A stretch of 64,000 nucleotides of DNA from Salinispora vitiensis (GTDB lineage: Bacteria > Actinomycetota > Actinomycetes > Mycobacteriales > Micromonosporaceae): contig NZ_KB900388.1 of NCBI RefSeq assembly GCF_000378825.1, forward strand, positions 2,797,818-2,861,817. The letters run 5' to 3'. The notes under the pieces were generated by a model, which searched no databases, was not told the DNA's origin, and was given only the letters and a program-made list of their open reading frames with translations. Position numbers and translations under genes: made by a program. Below are positions 24,838 through 33,521 of the stretch, piece by piece; position 1 is the stretch's first letter, and each line of letters begins with the position of its first letter.

Positions 24838-25968
24838 TCAGGGCGTCGAGGCCGGTTGCGCTCCGTCGGTGAGCAGGTCGCGGGCGGCTTCGAGGACCTC
24901 GATCACCGGGACCTCGGCCACGAACGAGTCGCGGTGCGGGCACTCGCCGTCGCCGGGCCGGTGTGGATAGCTACCCGGGGTGCAGTCGACCCCGCAGACC
25001 GGGCAATGCACCGTCCAGGACGTGATCGGGCGGTGCCGGCCCCGCAGCGGGCTCGCCGTGGTGATCAGGTTACCGACCCAGAAGATGCCCACCGTGGGCG
25101 TACCGACCGCGGCCGCTAGGTGCAGCGGCCCGGTGTCGTTGGCGACCACCAGCGCGCAGCCGGCGTAGCAGCCGGCCAACCCGCCGAGGCTGAGCGTGCC
25201 GACCTGCGGCCGGAGGGGCACCCCGGCCGCCGCCACCACCCGCTCCACCACCTCCTGCTCCACCGGTGTGCCGGTGACCAGCACCTCGTACCCGTCCCGG
25301 TGCAGCTGCCGGGCGACGGCCGCGAAGTGTTCGACCGGCCAACGTCGACGGGTATCGGTGGCACCCGGGTGCAGCGCCACCCGTGTCCGGTCCGCCGGGC
25401 CGAGCACCCCGGCCGCCTCCGCCCGGTCGGCGTCGGTGACCGCCAGGGTGGGGACAACCGTGGTCGCCGCGGCCCCTACCAGGGCCGCCACCTCCAGGTA
25501 GCGGATCACCTCATGCTGGTAGTAGACGTAGCGCAGCCAGCGGTCCAGCGGCGGCGCGTCCTCGGCCCGCAGACCGGCCGTCACCCGGGCACCGAGGCCC
25601 GCCACCACCGGGTTTGAGTTTGCCCCGCCGCCATGCACCTGCAGCGCCAGGTCGAAGCGCTCCGCCCGGGCCCGGGTGAGGAAGTCCGCCAGCCCGGACT
25701 CCGGCTCGTCCGGCTCCGGGCGGCGGATCCCGGGAGCCGGCGGAACCACCAGGACCCGGTCCACCGGACCCGGGCGATCGCGCCAGAGCTTCGCGTGCCA
25801 CGGCGCGCCGAGCAGGACGATCTCCGCCGCCGGGTACGCGGCCCGCAACGCGGCCAGCGCCGGCAGGACGAAGATGAAGTCGCCGAGCGCGTTGGCCCGC
25901 AGCACGGCGATCCGCTCCACCTCGGGTACGCGCTGCGCGGCCGGGCCGAGCAGGTGCGGGGCGACCAT
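24838..25968 (-). CDS. Family 9 (heptosyltransferase-like) glycosyltransferase
   Basis: This 376-residue GT-B enzyme opens with VERIAVLRANALGDFIFVLP, the GT9 signature with the acceptor-side Asp. Later segments are ALHPGATDTRRRWPVEHFAA near 217 and VVANDTGPLHLAAAVGTPTVG near 293, the donor-binding region of heptosyltransferases (WaaF/WaaC type). The C-terminal CPVCGVDCTPG is an added Cys motif. It is convergent with the GT2 gene (13-nt gap) and close to hldE, which makes ADP-heptose a likely donor. The ATG at 25968 sits 8 nt after the Hsp20 stop; the ribosome binding site is weak. Confidence 0.85.
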   Translation of the reverse strand: MVAPHLLGPAAQRVPEVERIAVLRANALGDFIFVLPALAALRAAYPAAEIVLLGAPWHAKLWRDRPGPVDRVLVVPPAPGIRRPEPDEPESGLADFLTRARAERFDLALQVHGGGANSNPVVAGLGARVTAGLRAEDAPPLDRWLRYVYYQHEVIRYLEVAALVGAAATTVVPTLAVTDADRAEAAGVLGPADRTRVALHPGATDTRRRWPVEHFAAVARQLHRDGYEVLVTGTPVEQEVVERVVAAAGVPLRPQVGTLSLGGLAGCYAGCALVVANDTGPLHLAAAVGTPTVGIFWVGNLITTASPLRGRHRPITSWTVHCPVCGVDCTPGSYPHRPGDGECPHRDSFVAEVPVIEVLEAARDLLTDGAQPASTP

Positions 25969-25975
25969 CGGCGCG

Positions 25976-26509
25976 CTACGGCCGGTCGGACTCGACGGGC
26001 GGGTGGTGCAGTTCCCGGTTGGCGACGGGGTCGACCGGGAACTGGGTGCCACCGTCGGCGCCGCGAGCACCGCTGCGCCCGACGGTGATGGTGCGGGGCT
26101 CGGGTCGGACGGTCCGGGGCAGTCGAATCCGGAGCAGGCCGTGATCCATCACCGCGTCGATGGCCTCCGGGTCCACCCGGGACGGCAGCTCCACCCGGTA
26201 CACGAACGCCCGGTCCTCGGAGCCGTCGAGGATCCCGTAGTCGGCGTTGACCTCGGCCTCCGAGCGGGCCCGGACGCAGAGCTCCCGCTCGTCCAGCTCG
26301 ACCGCCACCTCGTCGGGTGCGACCCCGGGCAGCCGGACGATCACCTCCCAGCCGTCCTCGGTCTCGTCCAGCTGCAGGTCCGTCGAGTCGGACCGACCCC
26401 CCACCAGCCGCCCCAGCTCGGCGCGGAGCGTTTGCCACTCGCCCATCGGGTCCCGCCCCTGCTGTCGGCCGCGCCTGCCCTGGCCGATCCCGCCGCCGGG
26501 TTCACTCAT
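25976..26509 (-). CDS. Hsp20 / alpha-crystallin-type small heat-shock protein
   Basis: This 177-residue protein has an alpha-crystallin core at about 42-140: LQLDETEDGWEVIVRLPGVA, VAVELDERELCVRAR, RAFVYRVELPSRVDPE, and MDHGLLRIRLPRT, which corresponds to the conserved GVL-type motif. The N-terminus is Gly/Arg/Gln-rich. It should bind unfolding proteins without ATP. ATG 26509 has GGAG 8 nt upstream. It is followed almost at once by the GT9 gene and preceded by the DUF2231 gene by 10 nt, suggesting an operon. No HrcA/CIRCE or HspR/HAIR element was recognised upstream. Confidence 0.87.
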   Translation of the reverse strand: MSEPGGGIGQGRRGRQQGRDPMGEWQTLRAELGRLVGGRSDSTDLQLDETEDGWEVIVRLPGVAPDEVAVELDERELCVRARSEAEVNADYGILDGSEDRAFVYRVELPSRVDPEAIDAVMDHGLLRIRLPRTVRPEPRTITVGRSGARGADGGTQFPVDPVANRELHHPPVESDRP

Positions 26510-26519
26510 CACACTTCTC

Positions 26520-27011
26520 CTATTCGCTGGGGGTTGTCGAGGGCCGCAGGGAACTGGGCGCGTCCAGGTCGGCGTCCCGGTCGACTCCGACGCCGAGCCG
26601 GTCAACCAGCTCTCCACCGAGCCACGCGCTGACCCCGAGGATGGCCAGGGCGACGATCTCGATGGCGAGGAGCGCGCCGCCGGCGGCCCGGGAGTCGGCG
26701 TTGAGCCGGACCGCCCAGACCGCGGCGAAGAGCAGGATCAGCGCCACGTTCGCGGCGGCGTGGGTGAGCGCCACCCGCTTGGCCCGGGTACCGGTCGGGA
26801 TGGCGAGCAGGTCGACCGTCCCGGCTGCCGCGGCCAGCAGCGCACCGACCAGGCCGACGGTGAGGTTCCAGTAGGCGACCTCACCGAGGAAGTCGGGCCC
26901 GCCCACGATGTCGACCACGTCGAAGAGCACGGCGGTGGCGAGCAGGGCGACCGGGAACATCACCAGCATCGGGTGGAGGGGGTGACCCAGCACTTTGAGT
27001 CGGCTCTCCAT
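26520..27011 (-). CDS. DUF2231 membrane protein
   Basis: This 163-residue integral membrane protein starts MESRLKVLGHPLHPMLVMFP, the hallmark of DUF2231, followed by four hydrophobic helices at about 15-37, 46-68, 82-103 and 112-135. The tail is acidic and Pro/Ser/Thr-rich. Function is unknown; relatives are often found with heme or stress proteins. It lies 10 nt upstream of hsp20. ATG 27011 was chosen from the domain boundary; another in-frame start lies at 27035. Confidence 0.82.
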   Translation of the reverse strand: MESRLKVLGHPLHPMLVMFPVALLATAVLFDVVDIVGGPDFLGEVAYWNLTVGLVGALLAAAAGTVDLLAIPTGTRAKRVALTHAAANVALILLFAAVWAVRLNADSRAAGGALLAIEIVALAILGVSAWLGGELVDRLGVGVDRDADLDAPSSLRPSTTPSE

Positions 27012-27110
27012 ACCCGGGCCTCCACTGTTCGGCAAACCTCACCCCGGCCGATGTCGTCTAGGCTGCCGATGACGCACCGCCGCCATGGTCAACGGATGAG
27101 GGAGGGGCAC

Positions 27111-27728
27111 GTGACGGTAGATATCACCACTCACGAGGAGTTGCGGGAGTTACTGGGCGTACCGACGGCTCAGGCCGCCACGAAGGAGCGAACCCACCTG
27201 CACGAGCGGGACCGGCAGTGGCTGGCTGCCTCCCCGTTCTGTCTGGTGGCGACGGCCGGCGCGGACGGCACCTGCGATGTCTCGCCGAAGGGGGACCCGC
27301 CCGGCTTCGCCCTGCCGATCGACGACACCACCATCGCCATCCCGGAGCGACCGGGCAACCGACGGGCCGATGGCTTTCACAACATCCTGGACAATCCACA
27401 CGTCGGGCTGATCTTCCTGATTCCCGGGCGCACCGACACGTTGCGAATCAACGGCCGGGCCCGGCTGATACGGGAGGCGCCCTTCTTCGACTCGATGACG
27501 GTCAAGGGCCACCGGCCGGTCCTGGCGCTGGTGGTAGCGATCGAGGAGATCTTCTACCACTGCGCGAAGGCGTTCCTCCGGTCGCAGTTGTGGAGCCCGC
27601 AGACCTGGACGCCGGAGGTGCTGCCGTCCCGGGCCCGCCTGGCCAAGGAGGTCGAGGCCCGCACGGAGAGCCTGACCGACCTACAGAGTTACTACGGCCC
27701 GGAGTACGCGCGCCGCCTCTACGCCTGA
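27111..27728 (+). CDS. Pyridoxamine-phosphate-oxidase-like flavin-binding protein
   Basis: This 205-residue protein has the split beta-barrel flavin fold. Residues about 1-30 (HEELRELLGVPTAQAATKER) match the MSMEG_1061-type subgroup, followed by FCLVATAGADGTCDVSPKGD, IAIPERPGNRRADGFHNIL, HVGLIFLIPGRTDTLRINGR and the terminal LQSYYGPEYARRLY. Members bind FMN or F420 and reduce or oxidise unknown substrates. GTG 27111 has GGGAGGGG upstream. It is divergent from the DUF2231/hsp20 operon and convergent with the acyl-CoA dehydrogenase. Confidence 0.85.
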   Translation: MTVDITTHEELRELLGVPTAQAATKERTHLHERDRQWLAASPFCLVATAGADGTCDVSPKGDPPGFALPIDDTTIAIPERPGNRRADGFHNILDNPHVGLIFLIPGRTDTLRINGRARLIREAPFFDSMTVKGHRPVLALVVAIEEIFYHCAKAFLRSQLWSPQTWTPEVLPSRARLAKEVEARTESLTDLQSYYGPEYARRLYA

Positions 27729-27743
27729 GCCGACCGCGGCGGG

Positions 27744-29372
27744 TCAGCCCACCTTCGGCGTGGCGCGGTCGATGATCGCGGCGAGGTCGATCCCGGCGGG
27801 CAGCGTGCCGTACGCGTAGCCGTGCGCGCCGCCCAGCCGGGACGCGCAGAACGCCTCGGCGACCGCCGGGTGGCCGTGTCGCACCAGCAGTGCCCCCTGT
27901 AGGACGAGGGCGAGCCGCTCCACCAGGTGCCGCGCCCGCAGCTCGGCGTCGTTCGGATCCGCCAGGCTCGCCCGCAGCCGCCGGACCGCGGCGTCGAGCC
28001 GGGCATCCGCACCGGCGGCGGCGTCCACCTCGGCCTCGAAGGCGGCCAGCACCCGCGGCTCGCGGGTCAGCGCCCGCAGCACGTCCAGGGCGGCCACGTT
28101 GCCGGAGCCCTCCCAGATCGAGTTCAGCGGTGACTCCCGGAACAGCCGGGGCATGCCGGATTCCTCCACGTACCCGTTGCCACCCAGGCACTCCAGGGCC
28201 TCGGCGGCGTGGCCCGGCCACCGCTTGCAGACCCAGTACTTGCCGACCGCGACGCCGAGGCGCCGGAACGCGGCCTCGTCGGCGTCACCCCGGGCCGAAC
28301 GATCCGTCGCACCGGCGAGCCGCAGCATCAGGACGGTGGCGGCCTCCGACTCCACCGCCAGGTCGGCGAGGACGTTGCGCATCAACGGCTGGTCGACCAG
28401 CGGGCGCCCGAAGGCCCGTCGGTGGCGGGTGTGGTGGACGGCGGTGACGACTCCCTGGCGCATCCCGGCGGCGGCGCCGATCAGGCAGTCGAGCCGGGTC
28501 AGGTTGACCATGTCGATGATGGTGCGGACGCCGCGCCCCTCGTCGCCGACCCGCCACGCCACCGCGTGCTCGTACTCGATCTCCGCGGAGGCGTTCGACC
28601 GGTTGCCCAGCTTCTCCTTGAGCCGCATCAACCGCAGCGGGTTGCGCGTGCTGTCGGGCAACACCCGAGGCACCAGGAAGCAGGTCAGCCCACCCGGGGC
28701 CTGACCGAGAGTCAGGAAGAGATCGCACATCGGTGCGGAGGTGAACCACTTGTGCCCGACCAGCCGGTAGCTGCCGTCCGCCGCCGGCTGGGCGACGGTG
28801 GTGTTGGCGCGTACGTCCGAACCGCCCTGCTTCTCGGTCATCGACATGCCCGCCAGCAGGCCGTGCTTGCCGAGCGCCGGACGCAACCCCGGGTCGTACG
28901 CGGTGGCGGTCAGCAGCGGCTCGTACTGGGCGGCCAACTCCGGGGCGTGCCGCAGCGCCGGCACCGCCGCGTAGGTCATCGAGATCGGGCAGCCGTGCCC
29001 GGCGTCCGGCCGCCAGGTGTAGAACTTCGCGGCCCGGGCGACGTGCGATCCGGGCCGGTCGTCGGCCCACGGCGCGGCGTGCAGGCCGTAGGTCACCGCG
29101 GTCCGCATCAGCTCGTGCCAGGACGGGTGGAACTCCACCTCGTCCATCCGGTGCCCGTAGCGGTCGTGGCTGCGCAGTACGGGCGGGTGTTCGTTGGCCA
29201 ACCGGCCGTGCTCGACCGCCGCCTCCGTGCCGCCGAGCCGGCCGAGTTCGCGCAGCTCGGCGCTGGCCCAGCCGGCTCTCTCCCGGGCCAGCCCGGAGTG
29301 GAGTGCCGGGTCGTCGGACATGTCGTAGTCGACCAGGGGCGGCACCTGGTTGAACACTTCGTGCGTCGACAC
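27744..29372 (-). CDS. AidB-like acyl-CoA dehydrogenase
   Basis: This 542-residue flavoprotein is the length of E. coli AidB (541) and has the AidB-branch features: an N-terminal extension (VFNQVPPLVDYDMSDDPALH), GMSMTEKQGGSDVRANTT near 175, and a C-terminal ECLGGNGYVEESGMPRLFRE near 395-415 followed by a long helical tail. It binds FAD. E. coli AidB is part of the adaptive response to alkylation, but many homologs are ordinary isovaleryl-type dehydrogenases. GTG 29372 has GGAGG 6 nt upstream. No alkA/ada-like gene is nearby. Confidence 0.85.
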   Translation of the reverse strand: MSTHEVFNQVPPLVDYDMSDDPALHSGLARERAGWASAELRELGRLGGTEAAVEHGRLANEHPPVLRSHDRYGHRMDEVEFHPSWHELMRTAVTYGLHAAPWADDRPGSHVARAAKFYTWRPDAGHGCPISMTYAAVPALRHAPELAAQYEPLLTATAYDPGLRPALGKHGLLAGMSMTEKQGGSDVRANTTVAQPAADGSYRLVGHKWFTSAPMCDLFLTLGQAPGGLTCFLVPRVLPDSTRNPLRLMRLKEKLGNRSNASAEIEYEHAVAWRVGDEGRGVRTIIDMVNLTRLDCLIGAAAGMRQGVVTAVHHTRHRRAFGRPLVDQPLMRNVLADLAVESEAATVLMLRLAGATDRSARGDADEAAFRRLGVAVGKYWVCKRWPGHAAEALECLGGNGYVEESGMPRLFRESPLNSIWEGSGNVAALDVLRALTREPRVLAAFEAEVDAAAGADARLDAAVRRLRASLADPNDAELRARHLVERLALVLQGALLVRHGHPAVAEAFCASRLGGAHGYAYGTLPAGIDLAAIIDRATPKVG

Positions 29373-29586
29373 AGTGGCCTCCCCACCCGGGTCAACTCAG
29401 CCCGCTCGACACGGTTCGCACGGGCCACGGTGGTGGCCGGTGCGGCTGCTCCGCATTCACTGTCGCTGAGGCGGACGGGCAGGGGAAGGGGTTGTCGGGC
29501 CGGCGCTCCCCGACGACCAGCCACCCATCCCAGCCACGAATCCCTTTTAGGCATGTTTCTTCGTATTCGTGTTCGTTTGGGCGCGA
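29373..29586. other. Intergenic part upstream of beta-helix gene 1
   Basis: This is the first 214 bases of a 330-base gap between the acyl-CoA dehydrogenase (-) and beta-helix gene 1 (+); the rest is the leader annotated at 29587-29702. It holds the dehydrogenase promoter. No gene, tRNA or repeat was recognised. Confidence 0.45.
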
Positions 29587-29702
29587 TGTCGGTTTAGTTT
29601 GCGGGTGGCTGCTACCGCCGGTTGGTAGCCGAGGAGCCGTCCACTGCCCGGTGCGGTGGTGGGTTCCTTGTCGCTCACGGGGGGAAGGACATCGAGTTCA
29701 CG
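29587..29702 (+). promoter_or_regulatory. Conserved promoter and hairpin leader 1
   Basis: The -10 TAGTTT (29595-29600) is followed by a leader with hairpin GCTACC (29611-29616) / GGTAGC (29624-29629), then GAGG, and a conserved TCGCTCACGGGGGGAAGG ending 14 nt before the ATG. The same elements in the same order precede the paralogs at 33666-35024 and 36425-37735. A structured 5' UTR is likely; no known riboswitch was recognised. Confidence 0.65.
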
Positions 29703-31127
29703 ATGATTGACCAGGACCACACCCAGGGGCCGGATCGGCCCGGCAGGGGTCGGGCGAGGTCGCGGTGGTGGGCGGTGGGGCTGGCCGGGGTGACCGGTCT
29801 GGCCCTGAGCACCGTCGGCGTCGCCGCCAGCCCGGCTGCGGACGCGGTCGGGCGCACCCTGACCGCCTCCGATGATCACAGCGACGACCGCGGTAAGCAC
29901 GACGACAAGGGCAAGGGTGGCGACAAGGGCAAGCGGGACAACAAAGCCAGGCACGACGACAAGGCCAGGCACGACGACAAGGGCAAGGGTTCGGAGAAGA
30001 AGTCGACCGGTATTCCGGTCCCGTGTGACGCCGACGCGTTGATCGCCGCGATCACCCTGGCCAACGCCCGCGGTGGTGCCGTACTCGACCTCGCCAAGGA
30101 CTGCACCTACCTGCTCACCTTCGACATCGACGGTGCGGGGCTACCGATGATCGTCACCCCGATCACCCTCAACGGCGGCAAACACACCACCATCGAACGG
30201 GCCGCCGCCGTTGATCCGTTCCGGATCTTCACCGTTGGCGTCGGCGGTGATCTCACCCTCAACAAGCTGACCGTCATCGGCGGACAGACCGACGACGAGG
30301 ACGGCGGCGGGATCCTGGTCAACGCCGGCGGGGAGTTGACCACCAACCACAGCACCATCACCCGCAACATCGCCAGCGGCGGCCTCAACTCCGGCGGTGG
30401 CATCGCCAACTTCGGCACCACCCGGGTCAACTACTCCACAGTCGTTCGAAACACCGCCAGCTTCCAGGGTGGCGGCATCTACAGCGCTGGCCTACTGGAG
30501 ATCGTCAAGTCCCACATCGACAACAACACCAGTGGCGACAACGGTGGCGGCATCTTCTCCACCAGCAGCACCGTCACCGTCAAGGGCGGCAGCATCTCCG
30601 GCAACCAGGCATCCAACGGGGCAGCGATGTTCCTGTCCACCTCGATCAGCACGGTCACCGGCACCAAAATCACCGGGAACACCGCCAGCGGCAGCACCGG
30701 CGGTATCCGGGCCAGCGTCGCGAGCCAGCTAACGATGCGGCATGTCAGCCTCGCTGACAACAACGCATCAGGCCTGGCCGGCGGCTTGTTCGTCTCCGCT
30801 GCCGGAGAGGGGGAAAGCTTCGCGACCGTCGAGGACAGCGTGATCAAGAACAATGTGACCTCGCTTATCGGCGGAGGAATCTTCAACGGGGGGCAGACGG
30901 TGCTGCGACACACCAAGGTGATCGGCAACCAGGCGAGCCAGGGTGGCGGCATCCAAAACGACGGTATTATCAGCCTCTTCTCCACAAAGGTGGTCGAGAA
31001 CATCGCCACCACCGACGGCGGGGGCATCTACAACAACGGCACGGTGAACCTCAACACCGCCACCGGCACCGTTGTAATCAAAAACCGACCCAACAACTGC
31101 GTCAACGTCCCCGGCTGCGCCGGGTAG
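29703..31127 (+). CDS. Secreted beta-helix (Pmp-like) repeat protein 1
   Basis: This 474-residue protein has a Tat/Sec-like leader (RARSRWWAVGLAGVTGLALS), then a highly charged linker of DDKGKG-type hexapeptides (about 67-96), then a right-handed beta-helix from about 100: CDADALIAAITLANARGGAV, many GGGI.N / S.I..N.AS repeats (for example NSGGGIANFGTTRVNYSTV), and a closing NRPNNCVNVPGCAG with paired cysteines. Pmp-like helices act as adhesins or polysaccharide-active proteins; no catalytic motif is seen. Large parts are identical to paralog 2. The ATG is placed by comparison of the three paralogs. Confidence 0.75.
   Translation: MIDQDHTQGPDRPGRGRARSRWWAVGLAGVTGLALSTVGVAASPAADAVGRTLTASDDHSDDRGKHDDKGKGGDKGKRDNKARHDDKARHDDKGKGSEKKSTGIPVPCDADALIAAITLANARGGAVLDLAKDCTYLLTFDIDGAGLPMIVTPITLNGGKHTTIERAAAVDPFRIFTVGVGGDLTLNKLTVIGGQTDDEDGGGILVNAGGELTTNHSTITRNIASGGLNSGGGIANFGTTRVNYSTVVRNTASFQGGGIYSAGLLEIVKSHIDNNTSGDNGGGIFSTSSTVTVKGGSISGNQASNGAAMFLSTSISTVTGTKITGNTASGSTGGIRASVASQLTMRHVSLADNNASGLAGGLFVSAAGEGESFATVEDSVIKNNVTSLIGGGIFNGGQTVLRHTKVIGNQASQGGGIQNDGIISLFSTKVVENIATTDGGGIYNNGTVNLNTATGTVVIKNRPNNCVNVPGCAG
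29901..29990 (+). repeat. Five tandem 18-bp repeats coding DDKGKG-type hexapeptides
   Basis: Units begin at 29901, 29919, 29937, 29955 and 29973 and encode DDKGKG, GDKGKR, DNKARH, DDKARH and DDKGKG. Paralog 2 has one such unit at the same place and paralog 3 has none, so the copy number varies. The reading frame is kept by any change in unit number. Confidence 0.8.
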
Positions 31128-31143
31128 CGATCATCGGATTCCA

Positions 31144-31183
31144 GAGGGCCCGTTCCGCCGTCAACCGGCCGGAACGGGCCCTC
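31144..31183. terminator. Hairpin terminator after beta-helix gene 1 (14-bp stem)
   Basis: GAGGGCCCGTTCCG (31144-31157) pairs with CGGAACGGGCCCTC (31170-31183). It lies 17 nt after the stop codon. Confidence 0.85.
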
Positions 31184-31274
31184 CCCGTTCGCCGACTCGA
31201 GATCGAACTGTCCCGGCACCGGGGCATCCATCAGCATCGGTTGACGCCCACGATTCGCCTGCCAGAATTCGTCC

Positions 31275-31769
31275 GTGAAACGGAACCACACCTACGAGGT
31301 CTCCACCACGTGGACCGGCGACCGTGGGCACGGCACAACCGGCTACCGCGCCTACGACAGGTCGTACGACACGGTGAGCCCCGGCCGCCCGCTCCTCGCC
31401 GGCTCCGCGGACCCGGCCTTCCGCGGCGACCCGCGACAGTGGAACCCCGAGTTACTCCTCGTCGCCTCGCTCAGCCAGTGCCACCTGCTGTGGTACCTAC
31501 ACCTGTGTGCGGTCAACGACATCGTGGTCGTCGACTACCACGACGCCGCCCACGGCACAATGCGCGAGGACGACACCGGTGCCGCCCGCTTCACCGACGT
31601 ACTGCTCCGCCCGCAGGTGACAGTCACCCACACCGACATGGTCGAGCGGGCGACCGCGCTGCATGCCGCGGCGAATGACCGATGTTTCATCGCCGCCTCG
31701 GTGTCCTTCCCGGTACGGCACGAACCGCGCACCGTGGTCCGGCTAGCACCACCAGCCCCGGCCAGCTAG
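31275..31769 (+). CDS. OsmC/Ohr-family peroxiredoxin-like protein
   Basis: This 164-residue protein has the OsmC layout: an N-terminal strand pair NHTYEVSTTWTGDRGHGTTG, the first Cys in LLLVASLSQCHLLWYLHLCA near 70-88, and the second in AANDRCFIAASVSFPV near 136. These correspond to the two redox cysteines that reduce organic hydroperoxides. An extra Cys lies near 87. It starts at GTG 31275 with weak ribosome binding. It lies between the two inverted beta-helix genes. Confidence 0.85.
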   Translation: MKRNHTYEVSTTWTGDRGHGTTGYRAYDRSYDTVSPGRPLLAGSADPAFRGDPRQWNPELLLVASLSQCHLLWYLHLCAVNDIVVVDYHDAAHGTMREDDTGAARFTDVLLRPQVTVTHTDMVERATALHAAANDRCFIAASVSFPVRHEPRTVVRLAPPAPAS

Positions 31770-31857
31770 CAGCATCGATCTCGACGCCCGTTCCGTCGAA
31801 ACTGGGTTCCTCCCAACGAGCCCGCCCTCACGTCGAGGGCAATGAGGAGTTGTTCCC

Positions 31858-33030
31858 ATGTCCCAACGGAACCGCCCACACCGCCGCCCGCCGGTGTTCT
31901 CGCCCCGGCGACGCGCGCTGGCCGCCGTGACGTCATTCGCCCTCGTCGGCGGTCTTGCCCTCAGTGGGGCGGCCCCCGCAGCGAGCGCCGACCCCGTCCG
32001 CCACCGCGACGGCATGCAGGCCGACCTCGACCGCCTCGTGAGCGAGGAGAAGTTCCCGGCCGCCCTCGCCGCCGTCCGCACCTCCGACGGTCGTACCCGT
32101 AACCACACCGCCGGGGTGGCCGAACTCGGCACCCAGCGGAAGCCACCGGTTGACGGGCGGGTGCGCATCGGGAGCAACACCAAGACCTTCGTCGCCACCG
32201 TCGTCCTGCAACTCGTCGGCGAGGGCAAGGTCGACCTGGACGAGCCGGTCGAGACGTACCTGCCCGACCTGGTCCGCGGTGACGGCATCGATGGACGGCA
32301 GATCACCGTACGGCAGGTGCTGCAGCACACCAGCGGCCTTCCCCGCTATGTGGACGACATCGCCCCGGACTTCTTCCTTCTCCGGCACACCTATTTCGAG
32401 CCGCGCGACCTGCTCGACCTGGCCCTCACGAACAAGGCGAGCTTCGCACCCGGCACGAAGTGGGAGTACAGCAACACCAACTACCTCGTCGCCGGGCTGC
32501 TCATCCAGAAGGTCACCGGCCGTCCGGTGGCCGAGGAGATCACCAACCGGATCATCGCCCCCCTCAAGCTGCGCGACACCTACTTCCCGAACGTCGGCGA
32601 ACAGGGCATCCGTGGTCGACACCCACACGGCTACTACACCGACGACCCGGACAAGCCGCTGCAGGACGTCACGAAGATGGACCCGTCCTGGGGCTGGGCG
32701 GCCGGTGCGATGATCTCCAGCCCCAGCGACACCAACCGTTTCTTCGCCGCCCTGCTCGCCGGCGACCTGCTCCGGCCCGCCGAGCTCGACCAGATGCGCA
32801 CCACCGCCCCCGCCTTTCCGGGCCGCGACTACGGCCTCGGCCTGATGAGCTGGGACCTGCCCTGCGGCGGCCGCGCCTGGGGCCACGGTGGTGACACCCC
32901 CGGTTTCACGACCCGTGGCGGCGTCACCGAGGACGGCCGCGCCGTCACCCTCGCCGTCACCGCGCAGCCCCCCACCGAGAGCGCCGTCGGTCAGGTCGAG
33001 GCGGCCGTGGACGGAGCCCTCTGCGAGTAG
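31858..33030 (+). CDS. Secreted serine beta-lactamase-like hydrolase / DD-peptidase
   Basis: This 390-residue secreted enzyme has an arginine-rich leader (RNRPHRRPPVFSPRRRALAA, possibly Tat or Sec) followed by a hydrophobic stretch and ASA cleavage site near 43. Active-site motifs are Ser106-x-x-Lys109 (SNTK), Tyr204-Ser-Asn206 (YSN), and His343-Gly-Gly (HGGDTPG), replacing KTG. This combination is class C beta-lactamase / D-Ala-D-Ala carboxypeptidase (family S12). Substrates may be peptidoglycan peptides or esters; resistance is not implied. It lies between two inverted beta-helix genes. Confidence 0.87.
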   Translation: MSQRNRPHRRPPVFSPRRRALAAVTSFALVGGLALSGAAPAASADPVRHRDGMQADLDRLVSEEKFPAALAAVRTSDGRTRNHTAGVAELGTQRKPPVDGRVRIGSNTKTFVATVVLQLVGEGKVDLDEPVETYLPDLVRGDGIDGRQITVRQVLQHTSGLPRYVDDIAPDFFLLRHTYFEPRDLLDLALTNKASFAPGTKWEYSNTNYLVAGLLIQKVTGRPVAEEITNRIIAPLKLRDTYFPNVGEQGIRGRHPHGYYTDDPDKPLQDVTKMDPSWGWAAGAMISSPSDTNRFFAALLAGDLLRPAELDQMRTTAPAFPGRDYGLGLMSWDLPCGGRAWGHGGDTPGFTTRGGVTEDGRAVTLAVTAQPPTESAVGQVEAAVDGALCE

Positions 33031-33140
33031 GCGCCCCGCCGCGACGAGCCGCGCCAACCGACCATCGGAAGGTCGGCGCGGATGGCGAAAAATCAGCCGG
33101 TCAAGGGTTCTCGGGGTCCCCAGCTGGGTACGGTCACGGG

Positions 33141-33521
33141 ATGGTGTACATGCCGTCGCTGCCACAGCCGCAGCGGTTGCTCCTGGCAGAGCTGGCCGGC
33201 ACGGCCAACCGGTACAGCATCGGTGAAGGTCGGGGCCTGCCGCAGGAGGTGGCCGTTGCCGCGGTACGGGCGATTACCGACGACCCGGTGTTGCTCGGCA
33301 TCCAGGCCGGGGTGGCGCTGGCAGATCCGTACGGCGTCAGCCAGCCAACCGTCGAACTACTTCAGGCCGCTGGAGCTGACATGACCATCGCCCAGCAGCA
33401 CGCGACCGAAGTGCGGGAACGCCTGGAACGGATCGGGATCTCCAACTCCTCCGACGGTGGCGCCGAGGATGGTCGATCCGGCCAGCGTGGCGACGGGCAG
33501 CCGGAAGGCCAGCGCGGGTAG
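33141..33521 (+). CDS. Hypothetical protein, 126 residues
   Basis: This protein begins MVYMPSLPQPQRLLLAELAG and continues with a predicted helical body (VAVAAVRAITDDPVLLGIQAG, VELLQAAGADMTIAQQHATE) and a Gly/Asp/Gln-rich tail. Codon usage is strongly coding up to about residue 100, then loses quality. No family was recognised. A second in-frame ATG lies three codons later. It stands alone between the serine hydrolase and a terminator shared with beta-helix gene 2. Confidence 0.6.
   Translation: MVYMPSLPQPQRLLLAELAGTANRYSIGEGRGLPQEVAVAAVRAITDDPVLLGIQAGVALADPYGVSQPTVELLQAAGADMTIAQQHATEVRERLERIGISNSSDGGAEDGRSGQRGDGQPEGQRG

Noticed and set aside
22285..25968. Reading the heptose genes as a lipopolysaccharide locus
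   Set aside because: All other content is Gram-positive actinobacterial; no lipid A or O-antigen gene is present.
29587..29702. c-di-GMP (GEMM-I) riboswitch for the shared leader, prompted by GGTAGCCGAGG
   Set aside because: The 5' half with its conserved GCAAA and ACGCAAAGCC segments is absent, and the -10 position leaves no room for it.
31858..33030. Calling the serine hydrolase an antibiotic-resistance beta-lactamase
   Set aside because: SxxK/YSN/HGG motifs are shared with DD-peptidases and esterases, and sequence alone does not separate them.
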